Below are positions 44,561-53,539 of a DNA stretch of 64,000 bases, one piece after another. Within the stretch, counting starts at the first letter, position 1. The number at the start of each line of letters is the position of its first letter. Origin of the DNA: Granulicella sp. WH15 (GTDB taxonomy: Bacteria > Acidobacteriota > Terriglobia > Terriglobales > Acidobacteriaceae); the NCBI RefSeq assembly GCF_009914315.1, contig NZ_CP042596.1, forward strand, positions 2,294,001 to 2,358,000, in the 5' to 3' direction. Under the pieces are notes generated by a model. That model searched no databases. It saw only the letters and a program-made list of their open reading frames with translations, and had not been told where the DNA came from. Position numbers and translations under genes: made by a program.

Positions 44561-45752
44561 CGGAAGCGGAGGTGGTCCCTCTCGATAGGGTGGGAGCGAT
44601 CGCGCATGCGATACGATGGCCCTCAAACCAGACCAAAAAGCGGGATTGCTCCGCACCGGCAAGACGCGATTGATTGATCCACGTGTAGTAGGCCCCCATA
44701 TCAGCGTCCACGAGTGAGCCTTCGTGATCCTGTGGCTGTTGTAGAGGGTCACGGACCAGAAGCTGCTCCATTGGGGCATTCACCTGCCGAGGAGAGAATC
44801 GTGCGAACAGAGTAAGCGGTTGCGCACGATGCAGACACTCACGCGCTGCCCATTGAACAAACGTCGTACTGTAGATCTGGCATCCTGCTCCCTGGGTCAA
44901 TACATTGACCTCAAAGTGGCGTAACACAGCATCTTCGGCAGAACCTTTGAGGTCCAGATCCTCCGGACTCAGGCTCGCGACATACGAGCTGACTGCTTCT
45001 ACTCCAACGGGTTCAGTGGAGTTTTGGCGAGACACGAACTGCTTCAATAACGAGAACTCGCGTCTTGTAGCTGGAACGAGTCTGTCGTAGGACATAGTAG
45101 TCAGGTTAGTTGCGCCGCCAACTGCAGCATGGGGTGCGCCACCCTCGATATACCAGTGAGCGTATTCAGTAGGATATCGTTGCGCGCGCGAGCGTACTTC
45201 AGCGAGTAGGATCTCCAATCCGCCTACAGGGTCGACTTGTGTAAAGAGAGTGCCATGGGGCAGGAGTTTCCGAAACAGGGATCGCTCTGTCTGTTCGGAA
45301 CCCTGGCCGAGGGTGACGATCGTCCACCGCGGACCGGCCGGCATCATCGGTTTGAGAGCCGTCTCCAGATATTGCTGATAATCCTGCGCCGCCTCATGAT
45401 AGCGATCGATCTGATGCTCCGACCACAGATATGCTGTGAGCTGTTCGCTAAACAACTGCGGACGATCAACCCACTCCGCGCCGCGAAGCTCGGCGGAGAG
45501 CACAATCGTAGAGAACGGCGTCATTAGCGCATCGAAAGATGCGGCGTCCAGCCCACTCAACAGATCGAATTGCCGGGATAGCTGTTCACGTTCCGCCGGG
45601 AAGCACCAGTCAAACTGAATAACTTGTCGCAGCATCAGTGACGCTAAAATCAAGGGCATCCGCCGCAGCGCTGGAAGATTGCTGACCGCGAAGGAACGGG
45701 CCTGCTGCGGATACCGCACAAAGCTTTCAGCTCGAAGCTCGCTCGGAACCAT
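44523..45752 (-). CDS. Conserved-type protein of unknown function, coupled to the Tat-exported phosphatase-like gene
   Basis: I do not recognise this 409-aa protein. It has no clear signal peptide or membrane span. Composition is that of a folded, mixed alpha/beta protein. It contains ALRRMPLILASLMLRQVIQFDWCFPAE near the N-terminus, an S-x-x-x-R-rich middle (GGATNLTTMSYDRLVPATRREF) and QGAGCQIYSTTFVQWAARECLHRAQPLTLFARFSPRQ with two Cys residues. Its start ATG overlaps the stop of the upstream gene as TAATG, which implies translational coupling and a shared function. The end overlaps the convergent epimerase-like gene by 38 bp. Confidence 0.75.
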   Translation of the reverse strand: MVPSELRAESFVRYPQQARSFAVSNLPALRRMPLILASLMLRQVIQFDWCFPAEREQLSRQFDLLSGLDAASFDALMTPFSTIVLSAELRGAEWVDRPQLFSEQLTAYLWSEHQIDRYHEAAQDYQQYLETALKPMMPAGPRWTIVTLGQGSEQTERSLFRKLLPHGTLFTQVDPVGGLEILLAEVRSRAQRYPTEYAHWYIEGGAPHAAVGGATNLTTMSYDRLVPATRREFSLLKQFVSRQNSTEPVGVEAVSSYVASLSPEDLDLKGSAEDAVLRHFEVNVLTQGAGCQIYSTTFVQWAARECLHRAQPLTLFARFSPRQVNAPMEQLLVRDPLQQPQDHEGSLVDADMGAYYTWINQSRLAGAEQSRFLVWFEGHRIACAIAPTLSRGTTSASATNLRQVLDWMA

Positions 45753-46897
45753 TAGAGCACCTCTGTGATGAGCCGACCTTTGGCCAAAGGGGTTGCAAAG
45801 TTCATCAGAGAACCGAGCGTTGGGACGAGGTCCAAGGAATCCAGTGCTCTATCGACGGTCAGGTTCTGTCGGATGTGTGGTCCCATTGCCATCATCCACG
45901 TAGTGCGTGACAGTGGGTCGCCGGTGCGGTGGTGCTGGAAACCATTGCCGGAAGCATTGAAGTCCGAATCGCGACCGAAATCCGGAAGCACAAGCATAGT
46001 TGTGCGACCTTTGTACTCCGGATTGCTTTCGATCATCTGCCATATCTCCGCACAAAGCCTGTCGGTTCGTCTAATACCGTCTAGATAAAGTGAATACGCG
46101 CCGGTATGCGCAACGTCCATGTCGTGAAGAGTGATCCACAGAAGGCTGGGAGCAAATTGCCGCATCAACTGACGCATGACGTAGACGGAGAGTTCGTCCG
46201 GGCTCGACAAGGTCTTGGCGTGCTGCGCAAAATCATCCACGGAAAGATGTAACATCTCGGTCAGCCTGGAGCGCTCGACATCGGAATGAACGGATGGCGG
46301 CGTAAACAAGAGCTCTTCGTAATTATCCTGCAAAAGAAACTCGAGTCCCCCTGATTTTGCCGACGACCTCCCTAGAGCGGACGCGAGCAAATGCTTTGGC
46401 AACACGACTTGAGCTCCAAATCCTGCGGCAAATCTTCCACCAGCACTCTGGCCGATGCGGTTGAAACCATTACTGGGCGCAATCACCCAAGTGTCGTTCG
46501 CCGGTCGACCCAACCCCTTACGGAAGTATTCAAAGACCGTTGGATTCTCTGGTGCTATATCGGCGAAATTATCGAAACGCTCGTAAACGCCGGTAGCCAG
46601 ACTCGCAGTAGCGACATAGTGGCCCAAAATTCCACGATTCACGACTTGCGTGAAGAACGTAGCCTGCGGAATCAATTCCTTCATGAGGTGAGGGATATTC
46701 TCTTGGCCCTCCGGCGCGAAGGTCTCTTCATCGCGGGCCCCTCCACCAAATGTGACCACGACAGTTTTATGGCTTTTCGGCAGCAGCGCAGCGTGGAGAG
46801 GACTGAAGCTAAACAACCTGCTACCTGCGCCTGTTGCGGCCGCAGAGCGTAGGAATGCGCGACGCGTGAGAGCCCTCTGTTGCGCGATGTGCAGCAA
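45752..46897 (-). CDS. Tat-exported alkaline-phosphatase-superfamily protein
   Basis: Predicted periplasmic metal-dependent hydrolase of 381 aa. The N-terminus has a twin-arginine signal (LTRRAFLRSAAATGAGSRLFSF). The following fold resembles the alkaline phosphatase/sulfatase superfamily: an N-terminal strand with KTVVVTFGGGARDEETF, a metal-ligand-like D-M-D-V-A-H motif (LHDMDVAHTGAYSLYLDGI), a second site VLPDFGRDSD, and GFQHHRTGD with His ligands. The usual Ser/Thr/Cys nucleophile is not obvious, so it may be a phosphodiesterase-like or inactive relative; DUF1501-like proteins also share such features. It is first in a coupled two-gene unit. The upstream ankyrin pseudogene overlaps its start in another frame. 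Confidence 0.75.
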   Translation of the reverse strand: MLHIAQQRALTRRAFLRSAAATGAGSRLFSFSPLHAALLPKSHKTVVVTFGGGARDEETFAPEGQENIPHLMKELIPQATFFTQVVNRGILGHYVATASLATGVYERFDNFADIAPENPTVFEYFRKGLGRPANDTWVIAPSNGFNRIGQSAGGRFAAGFGAQVVLPKHLLASALGRSSAKSGGLEFLLQDNYEELLFTPPSVHSDVERSRLTEMLHLSVDDFAQHAKTLSSPDELSVYVMRQLMRQFAPSLLWITLHDMDVAHTGAYSLYLDGIRRTDRLCAEIWQMIESNPEYKGRTTMLVLPDFGRDSDFNASGNGFQHHRTGDPLSRTTWMMAMGPHIRQNLTVDRALDSLDLVPTLGSLMNFATPLAKGRLITEVL

Positions 46898-47795
46898 GGT
46901 GTTCGTGTGAGTAGACCTCGATTACGTACTCTACCAGCGTTATGCGTCCCGGGTAAACCAAGTCGCGTCGGCGATGACCATTTGTCGCTTCGCACTCTCT
47001 GGACATCTCGAGCGTCATGGTTGATGCTCCAAACTCTTTGACCGTTCCACCACCAAGAACATCTGCAAGTTGATTGAGATACAGCCTCGCCGCCGCATGC
47101 TCAGGTGTTTCACCATCCTTGTCCTTGATGTTCCTCTTTGCTCCAGCATCGAGTAGTATGCGCGCGATGTCGGTGTCCCCGTAGTACGTCATGGCGGCGT
47201 AGTGCAGTGGTGTCATTCCAAGATCGTCCTTGGCATTGACGTCGAAGTGCTTTCGATCAATACAGCGAGTACATCTTTATTGTTTGCCAGCACTGCTTGC
47301 ACAAGAGCATCGACTTGCCGCTCCTCTCCCTCAATATTGGCTCCTGATTCGATCAGAAACCGCACCATCTTCGCGTCTCCCATTTGGATTGCAAACGTCA
47401 GAGGGGTCTTTTCTCCGAACATACTGTCAAGCGAGTCTCCGTGCTGGAGGAGCAGGCGAGCAGTTTTAATCTCCCCTGTCCCTGCAGCCAGAAACAGAGG
47501 CAATGGCACTGCCAGATTCTCGTTGCCCTTTGCGTCTTTTCTGGACATTCAAGCTCTGCTCCATGCTCAAGCAGCAAGGGTACGAGCTCAGTGGTCCCGC
47601 GGTAATTGGCAGCAACCGACAATGCGCTCTAGCCGTCCACCGTGCACGTATTCACATTTGCCCTTCCTCTTCATTGAATCCATGATCTGGAAATTGGGCA
47701 AACGCGGCTGGTGCGAGCGCAAACAGGTAAAATAATACAAACTTTCGCAACTTTAAAGTACGATAACGCAAAATAACATCCTCCTCGCGGCGGCA
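46821..47795 (-). pseudogene. Ankyrin-repeat protein, broken by at least four lesions
   Basis: The remnant starts with GAGGAGG and a TTG-initiated signal peptide (RYRTLKLRKFVLFYLFALAPAAFAQ). It then loses frame near position 47660. In the next frame an in-frame TAG interrupts an ankyrin repeat (CTVDG-stop-SALSVAANYRGTTELV). A second frameshift near 47530 leads to LAVPLPLFLAAGTGEIKTARLLLQHG and NIEGEERQVDALVQAVLANNKDV, and a third near 47215 to MTPLHYAAMTYYGDTDIARILLDAGAKRNIKDKDGETP. Repeats are still easily recognised, so decay is recent. The last part runs into the start of the Tat-exported protein gene. If intact it would be a secreted or periplasmic ankyrin protein of about 300 aa. Confidence 0.8.
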
Positions 47796-47835
47796 CAGGG
47801 TTGATATAACCAGCGGCGCTTTTTAGCAGTTCAAC

Positions 47836-49116
47836 TCAGAGTTCTTCATCTTTGGAGGAGATAGATCTTTCCACTATCTCTGAGATTGTCTTGAGTGCAT
47901 TCGTTTTCGCGATGCTTGCTCCGAGTACTTCAGCTCGATCGCGGAAACTCGGTTCACGCAGTACCTGAAGGACCGCATGCCGAATTTGCTCCGGCGTGGG
48001 AACTCCGGTCCTAAGATCGATTCCAACACCGCTCCATCTCACCCGCGCACACACCTGCGGCTTATCCTCGCTCGCACCAGCCGAGACGACCGGGACACCG
48101 TAGCTGAGCGCTTGCTGAACACCGTTGTAGCCGCCATTGGTCACAAACACGCTTGTCTTAGGCAGTATCTGTTCATACGGAATATATGGCTCCACGATGG
48201 AGTTCCCTGCCGCGACGATGGACTCCACTGGCCCTCCGCCCGCAGTCACCACTACTTGCACGTCTTCGCCTGCGAGTCCAGTAAGCGCAGGATTCACAAG
48301 CTGATTGAAATCAAAGTTTGCCAGAGTTCCCTGCGTTACGAAAACCACCGGCTTGGAGTCAAGCAACCACGACGGTTCTTCCACTAGCCCCTTCGATTTA
48401 GGCAGAATCGGGCCTACGAAGCGCAGGTTCGGTCGCCGGTTGTGCATCGGAAATTCGAACTCCTCCGCGCCCAACTGGAGAAAGAGATCTGGAAGGCTAT
48501 ACATCGTGTCGGTGAGGTCGAACCCGCCAGGAACATGAGCATCGAGTTTCCGGAGCACTTCATCGACATATATATCCGCTGGGGCACGTCCCTCTTTCCA
48601 TTTCCGGCTGTCTTCAAGGTTTCGTTTCAGCCCTTCTGGAGTCTCATCTGGTCCGGTCAATATGGAGAAAGCAGGATCATGCCACATAGGGGCTGTCGTG
48701 CCGCAGGAGATCACAGGAGGGCGAGGTTCGTTGCGCAATAGCAGCGGGAAGATTCCCCAATAACCCACGTCCGTCATCACAAGGTCAATATTCTCCTCGT
48801 CGATGATCCGGCGTAGTCCGCGATACTGATCCGGGATGCGGTCTCCCAGCATGTGCTTTACATAGCTATTCGACAGATCAATAGGGGAGGTGAAAGTCCT
48901 CAAACCGGGAATCAGTTCTCCCAACTGGCGATAGTCATAGTTGGCGTTCCCCTCCAGGGGAAGGAAACGCAGATCCCGGGCTTCCGCTTTGTCGCGGAAG
49001 AAATCAGAGCTGCTAAAGAGAACATCGTGGCCTTGCTGGCGCAAGAAACCAGCGACAATCAACATGGGACCTGCATGCCCTGCCAGGGGAGCTGCTGCAA
49101 CTAGAACCTTACTCAT
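47836..49116 (-). CDS. UGT-type glycosyltransferase (GT1 / MGT-like)
   Basis: Cytoplasmic glycosyltransferase of 426 aa with GT-B fold. The N-terminal acceptor domain begins KVLVAAAPLAGHAGPMLIVAGFLRQQGHDVLF. The C-terminal donor domain has VFVTQGTLANFDFNQLV and the nucleotide-sugar-binding PYIPYEQILPKTSVFVTNGGYNGVQQALSYGVPVVSAGASEDKP. The classical HGG of this motif is T-N-G-G here, as in several macrolide/zeaxanthin-type relatives. AAGGAG lies 7 nt before the ATG at 49116. It may glycosylate a lipid, carotenoid or small hydrophobic molecule. No biosynthetic partner gene is adjacent. Confidence 0.88.
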   Translation of the reverse strand: MSKVLVAAAPLAGHAGPMLIVAGFLRQQGHDVLFSSSDFFRDKAEARDLRFLPLEGNANYDYRQLGELIPGLRTFTSPIDLSNSYVKHMLGDRIPDQYRGLRRIIDEENIDLVMTDVGYWGIFPLLLRNEPRPPVISCGTTAPMWHDPAFSILTGPDETPEGLKRNLEDSRKWKEGRAPADIYVDEVLRKLDAHVPGGFDLTDTMYSLPDLFLQLGAEEFEFPMHNRRPNLRFVGPILPKSKGLVEEPSWLLDSKPVVFVTQGTLANFDFNQLVNPALTGLAGEDVQVVVTAGGGPVESIVAAGNSIVEPYIPYEQILPKTSVFVTNGGYNGVQQALSYGVPVVSAGASEDKPQVCARVRWSGVGIDLRTGVPTPEQIRHAVLQVLREPSFRDRAEVLGASIAKTNALKTISEIVERSISSKDEEL

Positions 49117-49263
49117 CAATAAACTCCTTTATCTTCTCGAAACCAGGTGCCGTTTGGTTAACACCTGGAGTCATTCTTTTGTTCCTAGATCGACGAACTA
49201 GCGCCCCATTGAATCAATGGTTCGGGGAAACCGCTACATCGACAATCAAAAAGTGTGACAACA

Positions 49264-49294
49264 ACGAGAGGGCCGCAAATTGCGACCCTCTCGT
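49264..49294 (-). terminator. Stem-loop terminator after the alpha/beta hydrolase gene
   Basis: ACGAGAGGG pairs with CCCTCTCGT, with an inner CGCAA/TTGCG stem. Located 28 bp past the stop codon of the minus-strand hydrolase. Confidence 0.65.
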
Positions 49295-49321
49295 GTGGAT
49301 CAGGAATCTATTCCGATTTTT

Positions 49322-50425
49322 CTAGCTCTTGAGGAATGCCAACAGGTGTTGATTGACGATATCTGCATGGGTCGTACACAGACCGTGCGGAGCCCCCGGT
49401 ACAACTTCCAGCTTCGCATTCTTGACGATCTTGACTGTGAGCCGCCCGGAGTCGTCGATTGGAACGATTTGATCTGCATCACCTTGAATTACGAGCAAAG
49501 GCACCTCGATCTTCTTAAGATCTTCATTCTGATCGGTCTCAGAGAAAGCCTTCACGCAGTCGTACGATCCGACAATCGATGATTGCATTCCCATGCGCCA
49601 AAATGACTCACGAACCCCCTCAGAGACCTTCGCGCCAGGCTTGTTATAGCCAAAAAATGGAAGACTCAGATCTTTGTAGAACTGCGAACGATCACTAGCC
49701 ACACCAGCTCGGATACCATCAAAAACCTCGATTGGCAGGCCACCAGGGTTGCTCTCGCTCTTCAACATAATTGGAGGCACTGCGGAGATCAGAACAGCTT
49801 TTTTTACCCGTGCATTCCCGTGTCTGCCGATGTAACGAGCGACCTCGCCTCCACCAGTGGAGTGACCGACCATGGTGATTTCTTTTACATTAAGATGTTC
49901 GATGAGTTCGGCCAGGTCATCGGCGTATTGGTCCATGTTGTCGTTGCCCCAGGTCTGTCCCGAACGTCCGTGACCGCGGCGATCATGAGCGATGACGCGA
50001 TAGCCCTGCTTTCCAAGGAACAGCATTTGAGCATCCCATGCATCGGAACTGAGCGGCCAGCCGTGCGAGAAGGTCACGACCGGGCCGGTTCCCCAGTCCT
50101 TATAGAAGATGGATGTTCCATCTTTGGTTTCGAACATATTCATGTGTTTCGCTCCTTGCTTCATGCTACGCGAGGGTGACGGTTTCGCGGCTTTGGGTTG
50201 AAGGGCCAAGGCAGCCATGGGCAAACTCATGGTCGCCACCATCGCCGCGCCGCCTACAAGAATCTGACGGCGAGATATTTCGGCGATTTCGCTCTCGATC
50301 GGGGCCACAATTTCAGCGGGCCCTATTTTGGGGATGTGATCGAACCTGGACACGATTTGAATTCTTCCTTTGTGGAGCGACGATTGTCTGATCGGTCCGT
50401 CATCCTGAGGAAGCGCTATCTGCAT
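49322..50425 (-). CDS. Alpha/beta hydrolase, non-heme chloroperoxidase type, with Tat-like signal
   Basis: Predicted exported hydrolase of up to 367 aa. An unusually long N-terminus carries a twin-arginine-like motif ([24 protein letters not shown], about residues 51-74), then a linker, then the enzyme starting [32 protein letters not shown]. The catalytic triad is readable: Ser189 in GHSTGG, an Asp in QGDADQIVP and His in PGAPHGLCT. Motifs [17 protein letters not shown] and RRGHGRSGQ are characteristic of cofactor-free haloperoxidases/esterases. A TATACA-type palindrome variant lies 75 bp upstream. The translation start is uncertain because no good Shine-Dalgarno site is seen. Confidence 0.85.
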   Translation of the reverse strand: MQIALPQDDGPIRQSSLHKGRIQIVSRFDHIPKIGPAEIVAPIESEIAEISRRQILVGGAAMVATMSLPMAALALQPKAAKPSPSRSMKQGAKHMNMFETKDGTSIFYKDWGTGPVVTFSHGWPLSSDAWDAQMLFLGKQGYRVIAHDRRGHGRSGQTWGNDNMDQYADDLAELIEHLNVKEITMVGHSTGGGEVARYIGRHGNARVKKAVLISAVPPIMLKSESNPGGLPIEVFDGIRAGVASDRSQFYKDLSLPFFGYNKPGAKVSEGVRESFWRMGMQSSIVGSYDCVKAFSETDQNEDLKKIEVPLLVIQGDADQIVPIDDSGRLTVKIVKNAKLEVVPGAPHGLCTTHADIVNQHLLAFLKS

Positions 50426-50499
50426 CCTAAAATCGCTGACAGGAGGAGTTGACTACCTCGATCACTTCGATAGTAGAGGCGGGTCGAGGTGCTGCCAAT

Positions 50500-50513
50500 T
50501 ATATGTTTGTATA
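50500..50513. promoter_or_regulatory. TATACA-NN-TGTATA palindrome variant before the hydrolase
   Basis: TATATGTTTGTATA, 75 bp upstream of the hydrolase start. Related to copies at 53024, 56252, 59117 and (weaker) 16904. Confidence 0.45.
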
Positions 50514-50645
50514 TGCCAGAGTTCGGCTCCAGAGCATGGACAATCGCACAACTGCGGTAGTACTTCCAATTCGCTCATGGAATTCCGTTCGATCATCACA
50601 CGCCCCCTCCGGCAGGCGTCATCGCGATATAGCCTTCGCGCAACC

Positions 50646-51425
50646 TTATGGAATTATCAACTGATCGTCCTCAAGGAACTCTCGAACGAAGGGATCGGGG
50701 GACGCTTTCATCTCTTCTACAGTGCCAAAGAACTGAATTTTACCTCTGTTCAGAAAGATAATGTGATCAGCAAGTTTTTCTGCAAGATGCGTATCGTGAG
50801 TCACTACGACGCTGGTCAAGTTCTGTTCCACTTTGAGCCGAGCTATCACCTGCCCTATTCCGTGCACCATCAAAGGGTCCACCATCGTCGTCGGCTCGTC
50901 ATACAGCACCGCTTCAGGATCTTCGGCGATCGCTCTCGCAATCGCCACGGCGCGACGCAATCCCGTAGAGACCTCATCGGGTAGAAAGTCTCGGAGCTCT
51001 AGAATCCCGACTCTGTCCAATAAGGCATCGACTCTACTTTGGATTTGCGACTCGTCCAGGCATCCTCGCTCTCTCATCGGGAATGCTACGTTTTCTGCCA
51101 CCGTAAGCGAATCAAAGAGCGCACCACTCTGGAACACCATCGTGACTTTCTTATGTATTTGTTCGAGCTGCTCCTCAGAGATATTGGTAATGTCCTGGCC
51201 TGCGACAATTACACGGCCTGAATCAGGCTTGAGAAAACCCATTAGAAGTTCCAGGCAGACCGATTTGCCCACGCCGCTTCGTCCCATCACGCACACCGTT
51301 TCGCCTCGCCCGACCTCGAACGTTACATTATCAAGTACCGTATTCGAGCCAAATGATTTGGACACCCCGTCAAAGACGAGGTAAGGCTTCCCGCACTGCT
51401 CCTCTGCAGTTCTCTCCTCGACCAT
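50646..51425 (-). CDS. Orphan MlaF-like ABC transporter ATPase with altered signature motif
   Basis: ATP-binding subunit of 259 aa similar to MlaF/Ttg2A of phospholipid (Mla) transporters: LVFDGVSKSFGSNTVLDNVTFEV, Walker A GRSGVGKS (residues 48-55), Q-loop MVFQSGALFDSLTVAENVAFPMRE, Walker B AVLYDEPTTMVDP and H-loop VVVTHD. The signature is V-S-T-G-L where MlaF has L-S-G-G-M, and TGLDP has become TMVDP. GGAGG precedes the ATG. No MlaE permease or MlaD gene is adjacent, so it either serves a permease encoded elsewhere or has another role. It follows the flavoprotein gene by 59 bp on the same strand. Confidence 0.88.
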   Translation of the reverse strand: MVEERTAEEQCGKPYLVFDGVSKSFGSNTVLDNVTFEVGRGETVCVMGRSGVGKSVCLELLMGFLKPDSGRVIVAGQDITNISEEQLEQIHKKVTMVFQSGALFDSLTVAENVAFPMRERGCLDESQIQSRVDALLDRVGILELRDFLPDEVSTGLRRAVAIARAIAEDPEAVLYDEPTTMVDPLMVHGIGQVIARLKVEQNLTSVVVTHDTHLAEKLADHIIFLNRGKIQFFGTVEEMKASPDPFVREFLEDDQLIIP

Positions 51426-51484
51426 TCAGATCCTCCAAACCACCGCGTCGAGCTTGCACACCTCCAGAGACTGACAAAGAGGTA

Positions 51485-52864
51485 CTACTCAGTCAGTGGC
51501 GTTAGTGATTCGAGCATCGTCGGGATGAGTTCAGAGACGGTTGGGTGAATGTGCACAGCGTGCGTAATATTGGTGTACGGCGCTCCCGCGTACATTGTGT
51601 CCAAAATGCAATGTATAGCTTCATCTCCCCCTGTGCCCAAAATGGCAGCTCCGAGGATTTTTTGACTCTCGACATCGACCAGGACCTTCATAAATCCCAG
51701 ACTTTCGCCCTTCTCAACGGCCCGGCCAACCCGGCTCATTGGACGGGTCCCGATGAGAGCCGCCCTTCCCGACTTTCTTACCTCGGTTTCAGTAAGGCCA
51801 ACCTGCCCGAGCGGAGGATCGATATAAAGCGCATGTGCCTGGATTCGGTCCGAAACCCGGCGTAGGCCGCCATCAAGCAGATTGGCCGAAACAATTTCAA
51901 AATCGTTATAGGAAGTATGGGTGAAACCGCCGTGACCGTTGCAGTCTCCGAGAGCCCATATTCCTGGGACTGAAGTCCGTAGCTGGTCATCTATCTCGAT
52001 ATAGCCACGTTCATCCCGCTTGACTCCGACTTGGTCAAGCCCGAGATCGCTGGTATTGGGCGTCCGCCCCACCGCGAGAAGAATGTGAGACCCGGTAATT
52101 CGAACAACGCCATCAACACAGTTCATCCCAACAACCGGGCCAGCATCACTCGTGTCGAAGTGGATACACTCCGCCCCGAGATGGATCTGAATTCCTTCAC
52201 CCTCAAGAATGTCCTTTATCGCGGCCGAGATATCTTCATCTTCATGCTGGACCAAACGAGAGCTGCGCTCCACAATCGTCACTTCACTTCCAAAGCGGCG
52301 GTACATCTGGGCGAACTCAAGGCCAATGTAGCTTCCCCCGACTACAACAAGATGCCGAGGAAGGACATCGAGTTCGAGAATGGAGGAGTTGGTAAGAAAG
52401 TTGATCTTCTCAATCCCTGGAAGCGGTGGGACAGTTGCTCGTGCGCCCACATTCAAGAAGATCTTGTCTGAGCTAAGCTCCTCTTCACCGACCCGAACGA
52501 CTGAAGCTGAGGTTAGAACTGCCTGCCCAACGTATGCCGTACAGTTCGGCAGGCCTCGAACGAACGCCTCAACTCCAACCCGGGATTTCATGAGTACGTC
52601 ATTCTTACGAGCCTTCAGCGCGTGCATATCAGCGCTGACCCCGCCCTCGATCGCAAGGCCATAGAAGGAAGCTCGTCGTGCCAGGTGAGCGGCATAGGCG
52701 CTCGCAACAAGCGTCTTGGTAGGAATGCAGCCCGTGTTTACGCATGTCCCACCGAAAAACTTGCGTTCGACGAGAGCTACCTTGTAGCCGGCCGCAGAGA
52801 GACTACCTGCCAAGGGCGGACCCGCTTGTCCAGAGCCCACGATAATCGCATCGAAATGTTTCAT
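51485..52864 (-). CDS. Pyridine nucleotide-disulfide oxidoreductase, mercuric-reductase/lipoamide-dehydrogenase family
   Basis: FAD-dependent oxidoreductase of about 459 aa. The ATG at 52864 (GGGAGATCT upstream) gives FDAIIVGSGQAGPPLA as the FAD-binding Rossmann motif. The redox disulfide is Cys41-VNTG-Cys46 in GGTCVNTGCIPTKT. The NAD(P) motif is VVVGGSYIGLEFAQMYRRFG, the second FAD contact is GIWALGDCNG, and the C-terminal interface has HIHPTVSELIPTMLE with the His-Glu pair. There is no N-terminal HMA domain or C-terminal CC pair, so it is not a complete MerA. The lipoyl substrate proteins are also not nearby. A thiol or quinone reductase role under stress is plausible. An ABC ATPase gene follows on the same strand. 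Confidence 0.9.
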   Translation of the reverse strand: MKHFDAIIVGSGQAGPPLAGSLSAAGYKVALVERKFFGGTCVNTGCIPTKTLVASAYAAHLARRASFYGLAIEGGVSADMHALKARKNDVLMKSRVGVEAFVRGLPNCTAYVGQAVLTSASVVRVGEEELSSDKIFLNVGARATVPPLPGIEKINFLTNSSILELDVLPRHLVVVGGSYIGLEFAQMYRRFGSEVTIVERSSRLVQHEDEDISAAIKDILEGEGIQIHLGAECIHFDTSDAGPVVGMNCVDGVVRITGSHILLAVGRTPNTSDLGLDQVGVKRDERGYIEIDDQLRTSVPGIWALGDCNGHGGFTHTSYNDFEIVSANLLDGGLRRVSDRIQAHALYIDPPLGQVGLTETEVRKSGRAALIGTRPMSRVGRAVEKGESLGFMKVLVDVESQKILGAAILGTGGDEAIHCILDTMYAGAPYTNITHAVHIHPTVSELIPTMLESLTPLTE

Positions 52865-53023
52865 AGATCTCCCAGACCACAACGGTATTGCTGCGTTCGG
52901 ATGCTCAGCACGCGTACCACCTGCGGGTAAAGCCTTACGGGCGACGAATGGACCAACGCTCCGTAGCTTACGGGAACGCGATACCTTAGGACGATGTTAG
53001 CGAAGCGATGAAAGCTCAACAAC

Positions 53024-53037
53024 TATACGTTTGTATA
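53024..53037. promoter_or_regulatory. TATACG-TT-TGTATA palindrome upstream of the flavoprotein
   Basis: TATACGTTTGTATA: a perfect 5-4-5 inverted repeat (TATAC/GTATA), 160 bp upstream of the flavin disulfide reductase gene. Confidence 0.5.
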
Positions 53038-53155
53038 CGTCTCGCGGCAGTGACAGACTCCGCCCGAGGAACAAGGAACGATGACGGCTGCACGGGATCG
53101 GAGATATGGCGTGGCAATGTGCCTCTGGTCGTTACATATTGACTGCGCTCAGACA

Positions 53156-53193
53156 GCCGTCGATATGTCGACACTGGTGTCGACATATCGATA
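53156..53193. promoter_or_regulatory. Double GGTGTCGA-type operator (15-2-15 perfect inverted repeat)
   Basis: Bases 53160-53174 and 53177-53191 are perfect reverse complements around TG. The element can be read as two adjacent imperfect copies of GGTGTCGA-N4-TCGACACC (CCGTCGATATGTCGACAC and GTGTCGACATATCGATAG), the same motif as at 19679 and 56320. It lies about 350 bp before formate dehydrogenase. Confidence 0.55.
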
Positions 53194-53539
53194 GTGGGCA
53201 TATCGCAGATCTCCAAGATCTCAAATCGCCTCTCCAATTGTCCAATCCAACCGGTGCCCCGTTGCGACCGGCTAAAGCAGCTATCTCGAAGCACACTTCG
53301 GACTCACACCATCAACCGCCGGTCGAGCCAGCATTCCCGCCAACTGGCACTTCGATTGCACTACTGCCTGCTGCGACATCCGAAGATGTCGTGTAGCAGT
53401 TGGCTCTTCAGGCTACTACTCCACAGGGGTAAGTGGCTGTTCTCCAGCGAGAACGAATAGGTCGATGAACTGTTCTTGTCCTTCGGATTTGGGGAGTCTT
53501 GTGAAATCAACGAACCTGCAAGCAAAGATAAGGAAAAAA

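Larger units (their letters stand above)
52865..53539. other. Divergent control region between flavoprotein and formate dehydrogenase genes
   Basis: No gene is supported. It holds a TATACA-type palindrome (53024-53037), a double GGTGTCGA-type element (53156-53193) and a hairpin with CGAA loop (53368-53399: CTGCT/AGCAG and CGACATC/GATGTCG with bulges). The hairpin would lie in the 5' leader of the formate dehydrogenase transcript. Confidence 0.45.

Noticed and set aside
51485..52864. Mercury-resistance gene merA
   Set aside because: No HMA domain, no C-terminal vicinal Cys pair and no other mer genes; only the general disulfide-reductase family is supported.
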